A stretch of 64,000 bases of DNA from the NCBI RefSeq assembly GCF_036084755.1, contig NZ_CP107968.1, positions 3,317,501 to 3,381,500 on the forward strand, written 5' to 3'. This stretch comes from Streptomyces sp. NBC_00370 (GTDB lineage: Bacteria > Actinomycetota > Actinomycetes > Streptomycetales > Streptomycetaceae). Positions 34,581 through 44,147 of the stretch are shown here, piece by piece; within the stretch, counting starts at the first letter, position 1; every line of letters starts with the position of its first letter. The notes below the pieces were generated by a model. That model was not told where the DNA came from. It saw only the letters and a list, made by a program, of their open reading frames with translations, and did no database searches. The translations under genes and the position numbers were made by a program.

Positions 34581-35858
34581 ATGAGCGATGGATGGACCGG
34601 TGACCGTAACGAGCGCGGCGAGCGCTACGGGCGCGGCAGCGCGGGTTCGCAGCCCGAGGGTGCCCAGGTGATGCCGCACGTGCAGCGGCAGCGGCGCGGT
34701 GTCCCCCAGCAGCAGCCGCAGGGGTACGGCGTGCCCCCGCAGTCCCAGGGCTACGACGACTACGGCTCGGGTCCCGGCTACAACAGCGACTACAACACGG
34801 GCCAGGTCTACGGCGGCCCTCCCGGCGGCGGCCACGGCGGCCAGCAGCCGCCCGGCGGCGCTCCCGGCCCCCGGCAGGCCCCGAACTGGCGCAAGCGGAT
34901 CAAGATCGGCGCGCTGGCGCTGGTCGTCGTGGTGCTGGCCGTCTCCATCGGTACGTACTTCTGGGCCGACTCCAAGCTCCGGCGTGAGGTCGACCTCTCG
35001 AAGGTCATCGACCGGCCCGACGGCGGCGACGGCACGAACTACCTGATCGTCGGTTCGGACAGCCGTGAGGGCATGTCGGCCGAGGAGAAGAAGCAGCTCC
35101 ACACCGGCTCCGCCGAGGGCAAGCGCACCGACTCGATGATGATCCTGCACGACGGGTCGAACGGGCCGACGCTGATCTCGCTGCCCCGCGACTCCAACGT
35201 GACGGTCCCCTCGTTCCGCGGCTCGGAGTCGGGCAAGCTCTTCCCGAACACCGGCAAGCAGACGAAGCTCAACGCCGCCTACGCGACCGACGGGCCCACG
35301 CTGCTCGTCCGTACCGTCGAGGCCAACACCGGCCTGCGGATCGACCACTACGTCGAGATCGGCTTCGCCGGCTTCGCCAATGTCGTGGACGCGATCGGCG
35401 GGGTCGAGATGAACCTGCCGAAGGGGTTCAAGGACAAGTACTCCGGCGCCGACTTCAAGGCCGGCAAGCAGACCCTCAACGGCCAGCAGGCCCTGGCCTT
35501 CGTCCGCACCAGGCACGCCTTCGCGGCGAGCGACCTGGAGCGCACGAAGAACCAGCAGAAGTTCCTCGCCTCACTGGCCTCGCAGACGGCGACGCCGGGC
35601 ACGATCCTGAACCCGTTCAAGCTCTACCCGACGATGAGCGCGGGCCTCGACACCGTCATCGTCGACAAGGACATGTCGCTCTGGTCGCTCGGCCAGATGT
35701 TCTTCGCGATGAAGGGCGTCACCAGCGGGGACGGCGTCTCGATGAACATGCCGATCTCGGGCAGCACGGGCGGCAACCTGGTCTGGGACAAGGCGAAGGT
35801 GACCCAGCTCGTCGACCAGCTCAACAAGGACGAGAAGGTCACCGTCACCGGCAACTAG
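34581..35858 (+). CDS. LCP family protein 5
   Basis: I place the start at the ATG at 34581 (GGAGCAC upstream), giving 425 residues. The arm is Gln/Gly/Tyr/Pro-rich. A span lies near 115-135, followed by an LCP domain (NYLIVGSDSREG, RTDSMMILHDGSNGPTLISLPRDS). It is the shortest of the five and lacks a LytR_C domain. It is convergent with the acyl-CoA dehydrogenase, with 2 bases between stops. Confidence 0.92.
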   Translation: MSDGWTGDRNERGERYGRGSAGSQPEGAQVMPHVQRQRRGVPQQQPQGYGVPPQSQGYDDYGSGPGYNSDYNTGQVYGGPPGGGHGGQQPPGGAPGPRQAPNWRKRIKIGALALVVVVLAVSIGTYFWADSKLRREVDLSKVIDRPDGGDGTNYLIVGSDSREGMSAEEKKQLHTGSAEGKRTDSMMILHDGSNGPTLISLPRDSNVTVPSFRGSESGKLFPNTGKQTKLNAAYATDGPTLLVRTVEANTGLRIDHYVEIGFAGFANVVDAIGGVEMNLPKGFKDKYSGADFKAGKQTLNGQQALAFVRTRHAFAASDLERTKNQQKFLASLASQTATPGTILNPFKLYPTMSAGLDTVIVDKDMSLWSLGQMFFAMKGVTSGDGVSMNMPISGSTGGNLVWDKAKVTQLVDQLNKDEKVTVTGN

Positions 35859-35860
35859 GG

Positions 35861-37033
35861 CTACGGCAGGTTCCGCGCCATGACGATGCGCTGGACCTGA
35901 TTCGTACCTTCGTAGATCTGCGTGATCTTCGCGTCGCGCATCATGCGCTCCACCGGGTAGTCCCGCGTGTAGCCGTAGCCGCCGAGAAGCTGCACCGCGT
36001 CCGTCGTGATCTCCATCGCCGCGTCGGACGCGTAGCACTTCGCCGCGGCGCCGAAGAACGTCAGGTCCTCCTTGGCCGAGCCCAGGGAGACGCGCTCCGA
36101 CCGGGCCGCCGCCGCGTAGGTGAGCTGACGGGCGGCCTCCAGCTTCATGGCCATGTCGGCGAGCATGAACTGCACGCCCTGGAAGTCGCCGATCGGCTTG
36201 CCGAACTGCTTGCGCTCCTGGACGTAGCCCTTCGCGTAGTCCAGCGCGCCCTGGGCGATGCCGAGGGCCTGGGCGGCGATCGTGATGCGCGTGTGGTCCA
36301 GGGTCTTCATCGCCGTGGCGAAGCCGGTGCCCTCGGCGCCGATCAGCCGGGACGCGGGGATGCGGACGTTGTCGAGGTACACCTCGCGGGTCGGGGAGCC
36401 CTTGATGCCCAGCTTGCGCTCCGGGGCGCCGAACGAGACGCCCTCGTCGCCCTTCTCGACGACGAACGCCGAGATGCCCTTGGTGCGCTTGTCGGGGTCG
36501 GTGACCGCCATGACCGTGTAGTACTCGGACACGCCCGCGTTGGTGATCCAGCGCTTCACGCCGTTGAGTACGTAGTCGTCGCCGTCCCGCACGGCCCTGG
36601 TCTTCATGCCGCCCGCGTCGGAGCCCGCGTCCGGCTCGGAGAGGCAGTACGAGAACATCGCGTCGCCCTTGGCGAGCGGGGCCAGGTACTTCGCCTTCAG
36701 CTCCTCACTGCCCGACAGGATCACCGGCAGCGAGCCGAGCTTGTTCACGGCCGGGATCAGGGACGACGAGGCGCAGACCCGGGCGACCTCCTCGATCACG
36801 ATGACCGTGGCCAGCGCGTCGGCGCCGGTGCCGCCGTACTCCTCGGGGACATGTACGGCGTGCAGCTCGGACGCGACCAGCGCGTCCAGGGCCTCCTGCG
36901 GGAAGCGCGCCTCCTCGTCGACCGCTGCGGCGAACGGCGCGATCTTCGCCTCGGCGAGTCCCCGCACGGATTCACGGAGCATCTCGTGCTCCTCGGCGGG
37001 GCGGTACAGGTCGAAATCAGCCGGTCCGGCCAC
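35861..37033 (-). CDS. acyl-CoA dehydrogenase
   Basis: The 390-residue flavoenzyme introduces a trans double bond into acyl-CoA. The signatures are present: FSYCLSEPDAGSDAGG near 127-142, and the C-terminal QLLGGYGYTRDYPVERMMRDA with IYEGTNQVQRIVMARNL. The GTG start has GGGAG upstream. A TAAC/GTTA operator-like cluster lies 23-40 bases before the start. In mycobacteria the corresponding gene near purE/purK is fadE25, so this is probably the equivalent; chain length is not readable. Confidence 0.95.
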   Translation of the reverse strand: MAGPADFDLYRPAEEHEMLRESVRGLAEAKIAPFAAAVDEEARFPQEALDALVASELHAVHVPEEYGGTGADALATVIVIEEVARVCASSSLIPAVNKLGSLPVILSGSEELKAKYLAPLAKGDAMFSYCLSEPDAGSDAGGMKTRAVRDGDDYVLNGVKRWITNAGVSEYYTVMAVTDPDKRTKGISAFVVEKGDEGVSFGAPERKLGIKGSPTREVYLDNVRIPASRLIGAEGTGFATAMKTLDHTRITIAAQALGIAQGALDYAKGYVQERKQFGKPIGDFQGVQFMLADMAMKLEAARQLTYAAAARSERVSLGSAKEDLTFFGAAAKCYASDAAMEITTDAVQLLGGYGYTRDYPVERMMRDAKITQIYEGTNQVQRIVMARNLP

Positions 37034-37055
37034 GGTCTTTCACTCCCCAAGATGC

Positions 37056-37073
37056 TAACTACCGTTAAGTAAC
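37056..37073. promoter_or_regulatory. operator-like cluster before the acyl-CoA dehydrogenase
   Basis: Three alternating half-sites TAAC-tacc-GTTA-ag-TAAC form two overlapping inverted repeats in an AT-rich patch just upstream of the start. The spacing suits a TetR-type lipid-responsive repressor, but no cognate regulator is adjacent. Confidence 0.45.
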
Positions 37074-37228
37074 CCAATTTTAGAGGCCACCGCCGCAGCG
37101 GGCATACGTGAGTTTGCCGACAGCTGACACGGAGGCCCACCACGCCCGCCGAAGTGCGCCTGCGAACGCCCGGTGGCCCGCGGCTATGCTCGGGCACCGC
37201 ACCCCGTCCGCAGCCCCTTGGAGCACCC

Positions 37229-38575
37229 ATGGCCCTCAAGATCACCGTGATCGGCACCGGCTACCTCGGCGCCACGCACGCCGCGGCCATGGCGGAGCTG
37301 GGCTTCGACGTGCTCGGGCTCGACGTGGTGCCCGAGAAGATCGACATGCTCTCGGCCGGGCGGGTGCCGATGTACGAGCCGGGTCTTGAGGAGCTGCTGC
37401 ACAAACACGTCGTCGGCATCGAGGGCTCGTCGGGACGGCTGCGGTTCACGATGGACTGGGCGGAGCTGGCCGAGTTCGGCGATGTGCACTTCATCTGCGT
37501 GAACACCCCGCAGAAGCACGGCGAGTACGCGTGCGACATGAGCTACGTCGATTCCGCCGTGGAGAGCCTCGCCAAACACCTGGCCAAGCCCGCGCTGGTC
37601 GTCGGCAAGTCGACCGTACCCGTCGGCAGCGCCGAACGGCTGGCCGGGCGCATCGCCGAACTGGCGCCCGCGCGCGACGAGGTGGAGCTGGCCTGGAACC
37701 CGGAATTCCTCCGGGAGGGCTTCGCCGTCCAGGACACCCTGCACCCCGACCGGATCGTCATCGGCGTCCACAGCGAGCGCGCCGAGCGCATCCTGCGCGA
37801 GGTGTACGCCACCCCCGTCGGCGAGGGCTCGCCCTTCGTCGTCACCGACTTCCCGACCGCCGAGCTGGTCAAGACGGCGGCGAACTCCTTCCTCGCCACG
37901 AAGATCTCCTTCATCAACGCGATGGCCGAGGTCTGCGAGGCGGCGGGCGGCGACGTACAGAAGCTCGCCGAGGCGCTGGGCCACGACGAGCGGATCGGCA
38001 AGAAGTTCCTGCGCGCCGGGATCGGCTTCGGCGGCGGCTGTCTGCCGAAGGACATCCGTGCGTTCATGGCGCGCGCCGGCGAACTGGGCGCCGACCAGGC
38101 CCTGACGTTCCTGCGCGAGGTCGACTCGATCAACATGCGCCGCCGCGGCCACATGGTGGAGCTGGCGCGCGAGGCGGTCGGCGGCGACGGCTCGTTCCTC
38201 GGCAAGCGGGTCGCCGTGCTCGGCGCGACGTTCAAGCCGGACTCGGACGACGTACGCGACTCCCCCGCGCTCAATGTCGCCGGCCAGATCCATCTCCAGG
38301 GCGGCCAGGTCACCGTCTACGACCCGAAGGGCATGGAGAACGCCAAGCGGCTCTTCCCGACGCTCGGGTACGCGGAGTCGGCCGTGGACGCGGTACGCGG
38401 CGCCGACGTCGTCCTGCACCTCACGGAGTGGCGCGAGTTCCGCGACCTCGACCCGGCGGTGCTGGGCGCTGCCGCGTCCCGCAAGCTGATCCTGGACGGC
38501 CGCAACGCCCTCGACCCCCAGCTCTGGCGCGCCGCCGGCTGGACGTACCGCGCGATGGGCCGGCCCCGCGCCTAG
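37229..38575 (+). CDS. UDP-glucose 6-dehydrogenase
   Basis: The 448-residue enzyme oxidises UDP-glucose to UDP-glucuronate with NAD. The Rossmann start (ITVIGTGYLGATHA), the PEFLREG block near 157 and the catalytic Cys in GFGGGCLPKD near 270 are all present. I chose the ATG at 37229 with GGAG upstream. A TATGCT at 37185-37190 may be its -10. UDP-glucuronate could feed the surrounding envelope glycopolymer pathways. Confidence 0.95.
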   Translation: MALKITVIGTGYLGATHAAAMAELGFDVLGLDVVPEKIDMLSAGRVPMYEPGLEELLHKHVVGIEGSSGRLRFTMDWAELAEFGDVHFICVNTPQKHGEYACDMSYVDSAVESLAKHLAKPALVVGKSTVPVGSAERLAGRIAELAPARDEVELAWNPEFLREGFAVQDTLHPDRIVIGVHSERAERILREVYATPVGEGSPFVVTDFPTAELVKTAANSFLATKISFINAMAEVCEAAGGDVQKLAEALGHDERIGKKFLRAGIGFGGGCLPKDIRAFMARAGELGADQALTFLREVDSINMRRRGHMVELAREAVGGDGSFLGKRVAVLGATFKPDSDDVRDSPALNVAGQIHLQGGQVTVYDPKGMENAKRLFPTLGYAESAVDAVRGADVVLHLTEWREFRDLDPAVLGAAASRKLILDGRNALDPQLWRAAGWTYRAMGRPRA

Positions 38576-38874
38576 GTCGTGTCCGCGACCCGCCGGGCTG
38601 CGGTCGTAATACGCCCACCGGCAGGTCTCGGCCTCGCACGCCTTGAGACGCGACCACGTACCGTCGGCAGCCGCGGTGGCAACGGCCAACGCGACGCGGG
38701 ACAGCAGCGCGCAGCGCTACACGCAGCTCACGAGCGTGGGCGACACCATCGCGCGCCAGCCCGAACTCGGCCCGGCCCTCGGCCGTGTCCAGCCGGTCGG
38801 TGGCACCATGCAGTAACCGTTATCAGTTAAGAAGACCTACCAGTAACGAAGAAGCCGAAACGAAGGAGAACCAG
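38576..38874 (+). other. intergenic stretch with possible gene remnant and CAGTAAC repeats
   Basis: An open stretch ending with a TAA at 38814-38816 translates to a plausible protein tail (RYTQLTSVGDTIARQPELG). It has no supportable start and is at best a remnant. It is followed by CAGTAAC at 38811 and 38841 and CAGTTAA at 38824. These AT-rich repeats may be regulatory for the VOC gene. Confidence 0.3.
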
Positions 38875-39225
38875 ATGCCTACCGCCACACTGGGCGCCAT
38901 CGTCCTGGACTGCCCCGACCCGGTCGCGCTGGCCGGCTTCTACGCCGAACTCCTGGGCGGCGAGATCAAGCAGGAGGACGGCTGGGTCGAACTGGACGGC
39001 ACCGCACTCGCCTTCCAGGCCGCACCCGGCTACGTACCGCCGACGTGGCCCTCGGACGACGGGTCGCAGCAGTTCCATCTCGACCTGGCCGTCGAGGACT
39101 TGGACGCGGCCGAGAAGCAGGTCCTGGCGCTGGGCGCGAAGCCGCTGGACACGTCGGACCGGGAGCGCACGTTCAGGGTCTACGGCGACCCGGCGGGCCA
39201 CCCGTTCTGCCTGTGCGCCTGTTAG
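38875..39225 (+). CDS. VOC (glyoxalase/bleomycin-resistance) superfamily protein
   Basis: The 116-residue protein has the betaalphabetabetabeta half-module pair of the VOC fold (IVLDCPDPVALAGFYAELLG and FHLDLAVEDLDAAEKQVLALG). It ends RVYGDPAGHPFCLCAC, with likely metal-ligand positions. AAGGAG precedes the ATG at 38875. Substrate and reaction are not predictable; small members may be dioxygenases, lyases or binding proteins. Confidence 0.85.
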   Translation: MPTATLGAIVLDCPDPVALAGFYAELLGGEIKQEDGWVELDGTALAFQAAPGYVPPTWPSDDGSQQFHLDLAVEDLDAAEKQVLALGAKPLDTSDRERTFRVYGDPAGHPFCLCAC

Positions 39226-39237
39226 TCGCGGACTGAA

Positions 39238-39353
39238 GGGGGTCGTGCAGGGGTGGTGTCCGGAGCGTAGAGCGTGATTTGTGGCGCATCTTTGCGGTGG
39301 CTCCGCGTCAGGCGAGTACGCGCCGTAAATCATGCAGCGCAGGACACGACCCC
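39238..39353. repeat. large nested inverted repeat between convergent genes
   Basis: GGGGTCGTG (39239-39247) pairs with CACGACCCC (39345-39353). Inside, 39272-39287 pairs with 39320-39335 at 13 of 16 positions, and a small hairpin lies at the centre. It is between the VOC gene and the dipeptidase. It may be a compound terminator or a decayed miniature element. Confidence 0.45.
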
Positions 39354-39444
39354 GGAACGACACCCGGCAACCACCGCAACCAAAACCCGCAACCCCGAAC
39401 CCGCACCGACCACCGGCCGAACAGAAAACCCCGAACGAACCGAC

Positions 39445-40668
39445 CTACGCCTCGTCCAGCGCCAGCGTCGCCCGTGACGGCTCCCGCGAGCTCAACGACG
39501 CCGCGACCGACTCGGCCGCCCGCAGTACCCGTACCGCGTTCTGCCAGGTCAGTTTGGAGACGTCCTCCGTCGACCACTTGCGTGACAGCAGCTCGGCGAT
39601 CAGGTTCGGGTAGTCCGCCACGTCGTGCAGGTCCGTCGGCGTGAACGCCGTCCCGTCGAAGTCGCCGCCGATGCCCACATGGTCGATGCCCGCGACCTCG
39701 CGCATGTGGTCGAGGTGGTCCGCGACCGTCGAAGCCGTCGCCGCCGGGCGCGGGTTCGCGGCTTCGAAGGCCTCGTGCAGCTTCATCGCCTCGGCCTTGG
39801 TGTCCAGGTGGTGGAAGCCGTGCGCGCGCAGGTTCTCGTCCGCCGCCTTCGTCCAGGCCACCGCCTCGGGAAGGATGAACTTCGGTACGAACGTGGCCAT
39901 CGCGACGCCGCCGTTCGCCGGCAGCGCCGCCAGCACGTCGTCGGGGATGTTGCGCGGGTGGTCGCAGATCGCCCGGGACGACGAGTGCGAGAAGATCACC
40001 GGCGCCTCGGTCGCTTCGAGCGCGTCGCGCATGGTCGTCGCCGCGACGTGCGAGAGGTCGACCAGCATGCCGAGCCGGTTCATCTCCCGTACGACCTCGC
40101 GGCCGAACGCGGAGAGGCCGCCGACCCCCGGCTCGTCCGTGGCCGAGTCGGCCCACCGCAGGTTGTCGTTGTGGGTGAGCGTCATGTACCGCACGCCCAG
40201 CGTGTACAGCGCGCGCAGCGTGGCCATCGAGTTGTTGATCGAGTGGCCACCCTCCGCGCCCATGAGGGACGCGATCCGGCCCTCGCGGCGCGCGGTCTCC
40301 ATCTCGTCCGCGGTGCGGGCGCGCGCCAGGTCATGGGGGTAGCGGTCGATGAGCCGGCCGACGACGTCGATCTGTTCCAGCGTCGCGCTGACCGCGTCGT
40401 CACCGGCCATGTCGGACTGGACGTACACCGACCAGAACTGGGCCCCGACACCGCCCTTGCGCAGCCGCGCGATGTCGGTGTGCAACTGGCCGGTCTGGTC
40501 GTCGGCGATGTCGAGGCGGTCCAGGTCGTACCAGACGTGTTCGCGCAGCGCCCACGGCAGGTCGTTGTGTCCGTCGACGACCGGGAAGTCGTCGAGGAGG
40601 GCGCGGGCCCTGTCGAGGTACTCGCCCGCCGTGCTGTCCATACCGCTCACCGAGTTCACTTCGCTCAC
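39445..40668 (-). CDS. membrane dipeptidase (renal dipeptidase family, M19)
   Basis: The 407-residue zinc peptidase has its metal ligands in order: DGHND near 35, Glu in GAEGGHS near 138, His in DLSHVA near 204, His in SHSSSRAI near 228, and GIGGDFDG near 341. Family members cleave dipeptides, including D-amino-acid dipeptides. No signal peptide is seen, so it is probably cytoplasmic here. The GTG start overlaps the purE stop by four bases, so it is coupled to purine biosynthesis genes. Confidence 0.92.
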   Translation of the reverse strand: MSEVNSVSGMDSTAGEYLDRARALLDDFPVVDGHNDLPWALREHVWYDLDRLDIADDQTGQLHTDIARLRKGGVGAQFWSVYVQSDMAGDDAVSATLEQIDVVGRLIDRYPHDLARARTADEMETARREGRIASLMGAEGGHSINNSMATLRALYTLGVRYMTLTHNDNLRWADSATDEPGVGGLSAFGREVVREMNRLGMLVDLSHVAATTMRDALEATEAPVIFSHSSSRAICDHPRNIPDDVLAALPANGGVAMATFVPKFILPEAVAWTKAADENLRAHGFHHLDTKAEAMKLHEAFEAANPRPAATASTVADHLDHMREVAGIDHVGIGGDFDGTAFTPTDLHDVADYPNLIAELLSRKWSTEDVSKLTWQNAVRVLRAAESVAASLSSREPSRATLALDEA

Positions 40669-41189
40669 TTTCCGAATCCGAAGGAGGCGGGGCCCTCGAC
40701 CTTGGCGCGCAGACGCTTGCCCTTCTGCGTCGCCTGGTCGTTCAGCTCCTGCTGGAACTCGCGCATCCGCGCCTGCAGTTCGGGGTCGTGCGCGGCGAGG
40801 ATCCGGGCCGCGAGCAGCCCCGCGTTGCGCGCGCCGCCCACCGAGACCGTGGCGACGGGGACACCGGCCGGCATCTGGACGATCGACAGCAGCGAGTCCA
40901 TGCCGTCGAGGTACTTCAGCGGTACGGGGACGCCGATCACCGGCAGCGGTGTGACGGAGGCCAGCATGCCGGGCAGATGGGCCGCGCCGCCGGCGCCCGC
41001 GATGATCGCCTTGAGGCCGCGGCCCGCCGCCTGCTCGCCGTACGCGATCATCTCGCGCGGCATCCGGTGCGCGGAGACCACGTCGACCTCGTACGGGACG
41101 GAGAATTCGCCGAGGGCGTCGGCCGCCGCCTCCATGACGGGCCAGTCCGAGTCGGAGCCCATGACGATGCCGATGAGGGGGGAGGTCAT
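40665..41189 (-). CDS. purE: N5-carboxyaminoimidazole ribonucleotide mutase
   Basis: The 174-residue enzyme has the class I PurE signatures [18 protein letters not shown] and [11 protein letters not shown]. It moves the carboxyl group of N5-CAIR to make CAIR. It overlaps purK by four bases (ATGA) and the dipeptidase by four bases. The C-terminal extension is slightly longer than in E. coli. Confidence 0.97.
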   Translation of the reverse strand: MTSPLIGIVMGSDSDWPVMEAAADALGEFSVPYEVDVVSAHRMPREMIAYGEQAAGRGLKAIIAGAGGAAHLPGMLASVTPLPVIGVPVPLKYLDGMDSLLSIVQMPAGVPVATVSVGGARNAGLLAARILAAHDPELQARMREFQQELNDQATQKGKRLRAKVEGPASFGFGK

Positions 41190-42349
41190 TCGGTGATTGT
41201 TCCTCTGAGGTAGCCGGCGGCGTGGCGGGCGCGCTCCAGCACGTCGTCCAGGTCGTCGCCGTACGTGTTGACGTGCCCGACCTTACGGCCCGGTTTGACG
41301 TCCTTGCCGTACATGTGGATCTTCAGCTGCGGGTCCCGTGCCATGCAGTGCAGATACGCCGCGTACATGTCGGGGTAGTCCCCGCCGAGCACGTTGCACA
41401 TGACCGTCCACGGTGCGCGGGCGCGCGGGTCGCCGAGCGGCAGGTCGAGCACGGCCCGTACGTGGTTGGCGAACTGCGAGGTGATCGCGCCGTCCTGGGT
41501 CCAGTGGCCGGAGTTGTGCGGGCGCATCGCGAGTTCGTTGACGAGGATGCGGCCGTCCCGCGTCTCGAAGAGTTCGACGGCGAGGTGCCCGACGACACCC
41601 AGCTCGGCGGCGATCCGCAGGGCGAGCTGCTGGGCCTCCCCCGCCAGCGCGTCGGACAGCCCGGGGGCGGGGGCGATGACCGTGTCGCACACGCCGTCGA
41701 CCTGCTGCGACTCGACGACGGGGTAGGCGACGGCCTGGCCGTGCGGGGAGCGGACGATGTTCGCCGCCAGTTCCCGTACGAAGTCGACCTTCTCCTCGGC
41801 GAGGACGGGCACGCCCGCCTTGAAGGGCTCCTCCGCGTCCTTGGCCGAGCGTACGAACCAGACGCCCTTGCCGTCGTAGCCGCCGCGCACGGTCTTGAGG
41901 ATGATCGGGAACCCGTCGCCCGCGACGCCGCCACCGACGACGCCCTCCGCCGCGAAGGCCACCGCGTCGGCCGGGTCGGCGACGATGCGGTGGCGTGGGC
42001 AGGGCGCGCCCAGCTCGGTGAGCCGGGCGCGCATCACGCCCTTGTCCTGGGCGTGGATCAGCGCGTCGGGGCCCGGCCGTACGGGAATGCCGTCGGCCTC
42101 CAGCGCGCGGAGGTGTTCGATCGGCACATGCTCGTGGTCGAACGTGATCACATCGCAACCGCGGGCGAAGTCACGCAGCGTGTCGAGGTCGTGGTAGTCC
42201 CCCACGACGACATCGTGCACGACCTGGGCCGCAGAATCCTGCGCCGTGTCGCTGAGCAGCTTGAATCTCAGGCCGAGGGGGATACCCGCCTCGTGGGTCA
42301 TGCGGGCGAGCTGGCCGCCGCCGACCATGCCGATTACCGGGAACGTCAC
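41186..42349 (-). CDS. purK: N5-carboxyaminoimidazole ribonucleotide synthase
   Basis: The 387-residue ATP-grasp enzyme makes N5-CAIR from AIR, bicarbonate and ATP. The start [11 protein letters not shown], the ATP-grasp block [11 protein letters not shown] near 156 and the metal-site [13 protein letters not shown]-type segment (here [11 protein letters not shown]) are present. I chose the GTG at 42349 with GGAAGGG upstream. It is the first gene of purK-purE-dipeptidase. Confidence 0.96.
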   Translation of the reverse strand: MTFPVIGMVGGGQLARMTHEAGIPLGLRFKLLSDTAQDSAAQVVHDVVVGDYHDLDTLRDFARGCDVITFDHEHVPIEHLRALEADGIPVRPGPDALIHAQDKGVMRARLTELGAPCPRHRIVADPADAVAFAAEGVVGGGVAGDGFPIILKTVRGGYDGKGVWFVRSAKDAEEPFKAGVPVLAEEKVDFVRELAANIVRSPHGQAVAYPVVESQQVDGVCDTVIAPAPGLSDALAGEAQQLALRIAAELGVVGHLAVELFETRDGRILVNELAMRPHNSGHWTQDGAITSQFANHVRAVLDLPLGDPRARAPWTVMCNVLGGDYPDMYAAYLHCMARDPQLKIHMYGKDVKPGRKVGHVNTYGDDLDDVLERARHAAGYLRGTITE

Positions 42350-42420
42350 CCTTCCAGGGTATCCGCCGATGAGGCGGTGGTTAGCATGGTGGGAATTCGA
42401 CGGACGGGGCTGACGAGCAT

Positions 42421-42924
42421 ATGAGCGAACGGAACGCACTCCGCGTGCGGCTGGACCGCCTCGTGCGTGAGGTGGTCAAGTTCGGCGCGGTGGGCGCTGC
42501 GGGCCTGCTGGTCAATCTGCTGGCGTTCAACCTCGTCCGGCACACGACCGATCTCCAGGTGGTGCGGGCCAGTGTGGTGGCCACCGTCATCGCCATCGTC
42601 TTCAACTACGTCGGCTTCCGGTACTTCACCTACCGGGACCGCGACAAGGGCGGGCGCACGAAGGAACTGTCGCTGTTCCTGCTCTTCAGCGCGGTGGGGC
42701 TGGTCATCGAGAACGGTGTGCTGTTCGTCGCGACGTACGGCTTCGGCTGGGACTCGCCGCTGCAGAGCAATGTGTTCAAGTTCATCGGCATCGGTGTCGC
42801 GACGCTCTTCCGCTTCTGGTCGTACCGCTCGTGGGTGTTCCGCGCGGTGCCGGCGGCGGCCGAGGAGATCACCGCACAGGCCGCTCCGGTTCCTTCGGCA
42901 GGCCGATCCGGGCCTCGCGGCTGA
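42421..42924 (+). CDS. GtrA family membrane protein
   Basis: The 167-residue protein has four hydrophobic spans, with the GtrA hallmarks FGAVGAAGLLVNLLAF, NYVGFRYFTYR and RFWSYRSWVF. Members are thought to flip or help transfer polyprenyl-linked sugars. It is divergent from purK. Its last 56 bases overlap the end of the histidine kinase gene on the other strand. Confidence 0.9.
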   Translation: MSERNALRVRLDRLVREVVKFGAVGAAGLLVNLLAFNLVRHTTDLQVVRASVVATVIAIVFNYVGFRYFTYRDRDKGGRTKELSLFLLFSAVGLVIENGVLFVATYGFGWDSPLQSNVFKFIGIGVATLFRFWSYRSWVFRAVPAAAEEITAQAAPVPSAGRSGPRG

Positions 42925-44140
42925 GGAAGAGCGCGAAGACCGGCGGGTGCTGCTGGAGCAGTTCGAGCCTGCCGCCGTCCGCCTCCGCGAGGTCGCGGGC
43001 CACGGCGAGGCCGATCCCGGTGGAGTTGCGGCCGCTGATGGAGCGCTCGAAGATCCGCGCCCCGAGGTCGGGCGGCACGCCGGGCCCTTCGTCGGTCACC
43101 TCGATGACGGCCTGGTTCCCGGTGACCCGGGTGCGCAGCGCGACCGTACCGCCGCCGTGCATGAGTGAGTTCTCGATCAGCGCCGCCAGCACCTGTGCGA
43201 CGGCTCCCGGCGTACCGACGGCCCGCATGCCCTGCCGGCCCGAGCAGACGATGGCGCGGCCCGCGCTGCGGTAGGCGGGGCGCCACTCCTCGATCTGCTG
43301 CTTGACGACCTCGTCCAGGTCGAAGGCGACGGCGGAGCCGGTGCGCGGGTCGCGGGCGTTGGTCAGCAGCCGCTCCACGACGTCGGTCAGCCGCTCCACC
43401 TGGGTCAGCGCGATCGTCGCCTCTTCCCTGACGGTGGTGAGGTCGTCGGTGACGGTGATCTCCTCCAGCCGCATGGACAGGGCCGTCAGCGGCGTACGGA
43501 GCTGGTGGGACGCGTCGGCCGCCAGCCGGCGCTCGGCGGTGAGCATCCGGGCGATGCGCTCGGCGCTGGAGTCGAGCACGTCGGCGACCCGGTCCAGCTC
43601 GGGGACGGCGTACCGCTTGTGGCGGGGGCGCGGGTCCCCCGAGCCGAGGCGTTCGGCGGTCTCGGCGAGGTCGGTGAGGGGCGAGGCCAGCTTGTTGGCC
43701 TGCCGTACGGCGAGCAGGACGGCGGCGATGACGGCCAGCAGCGCCACGGCGCCGATGATGAGCAGGGTGCGGCCGACCTCACGCGTGACGGAGGAGCGGC
43801 GCTCCTCGACGGTGACGGTCTCGCCCTCCTCGCCGCGCGCCGTGCCGCGGATCACACTGCCCGTGGGGTGCTCGCCGATCTCGACGGGCGGCCGTCCTGG
43901 CATCTCGATCCGGCCGTAGCGCTCGGCGCCGATCTGCTGGCGCAGCACACCGGCCGTGATGTGTTCGCCGCCGAGCAGCCGGCTGTCGACGATGCTCACC
44001 AGCCGCAGCGCCTCGGAGTCCACGCTCTCCTGGGCGCTGCTGCTGATGGTGCGGGTCTCGACGATGACGAGGGATACGCCGAAGACGGCGATGACGACGA
44101 GCACCACGGCGAGCGTGGAGCTGATCAGGCGACGTCGCAA
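42869..44140 (-). CDS. sensor histidine kinase of a two-component system
   Basis: The kinase has two membrane spans (near 7-28 and about 150-172) enclosing an extracellular sensor of about 120 residues. A HAMP segment follows, then the H-box (ADASHQLRTPLTALS), an N-box (LIENSLMHGGG), and the G-boxes DEGPGVPPDLG and STGIGLAVARDL. I propose the TTG at 44140, 7 bases after the regulator stop, giving 423 residues. A GTG at 44218 would overlap the regulator and add a tail that looks like shadow coding. The signal is unknown. Confidence 0.9.
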   Translation of the reverse strand: MRRRLISSTLAVVLVVIAVFGVSLVIVETRTISSSAQESVDSEALRLVSIVDSRLLGGEHITAGVLRQQIGAERYGRIEMPGRPPVEIGEHPTGSVIRGTARGEEGETVTVEERRSSVTREVGRTLLIIGAVALLAVIAAVLLAVRQANKLASPLTDLAETAERLGSGDPRPRHKRYAVPELDRVADVLDSSAERIARMLTAERRLAADASHQLRTPLTALSMRLEEITVTDDLTTVREEATIALTQVERLTDVVERLLTNARDPRTGSAVAFDLDEVVKQQIEEWRPAYRSAGRAIVCSGRQGMRAVGTPGAVAQVLAALIENSLMHGGGTVALRTRVTGNQAVIEVTDEGPGVPPDLGARIFERSISGRNSTGIGLAVARDLAEADGGRLELLQQHPPVFALFLSREARIGLPKEPERPVR

Positions 44141-44147
44141 GGTGCCG

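Noticed and set aside
38580-38816. A complete gene between UDP-glucose dehydrogenase and the VOC gene
   Set aside because: The plausible tail ending at 38816 has an in-frame stop at 38607 and no start with a ribosome site, so it is at most a remnant.
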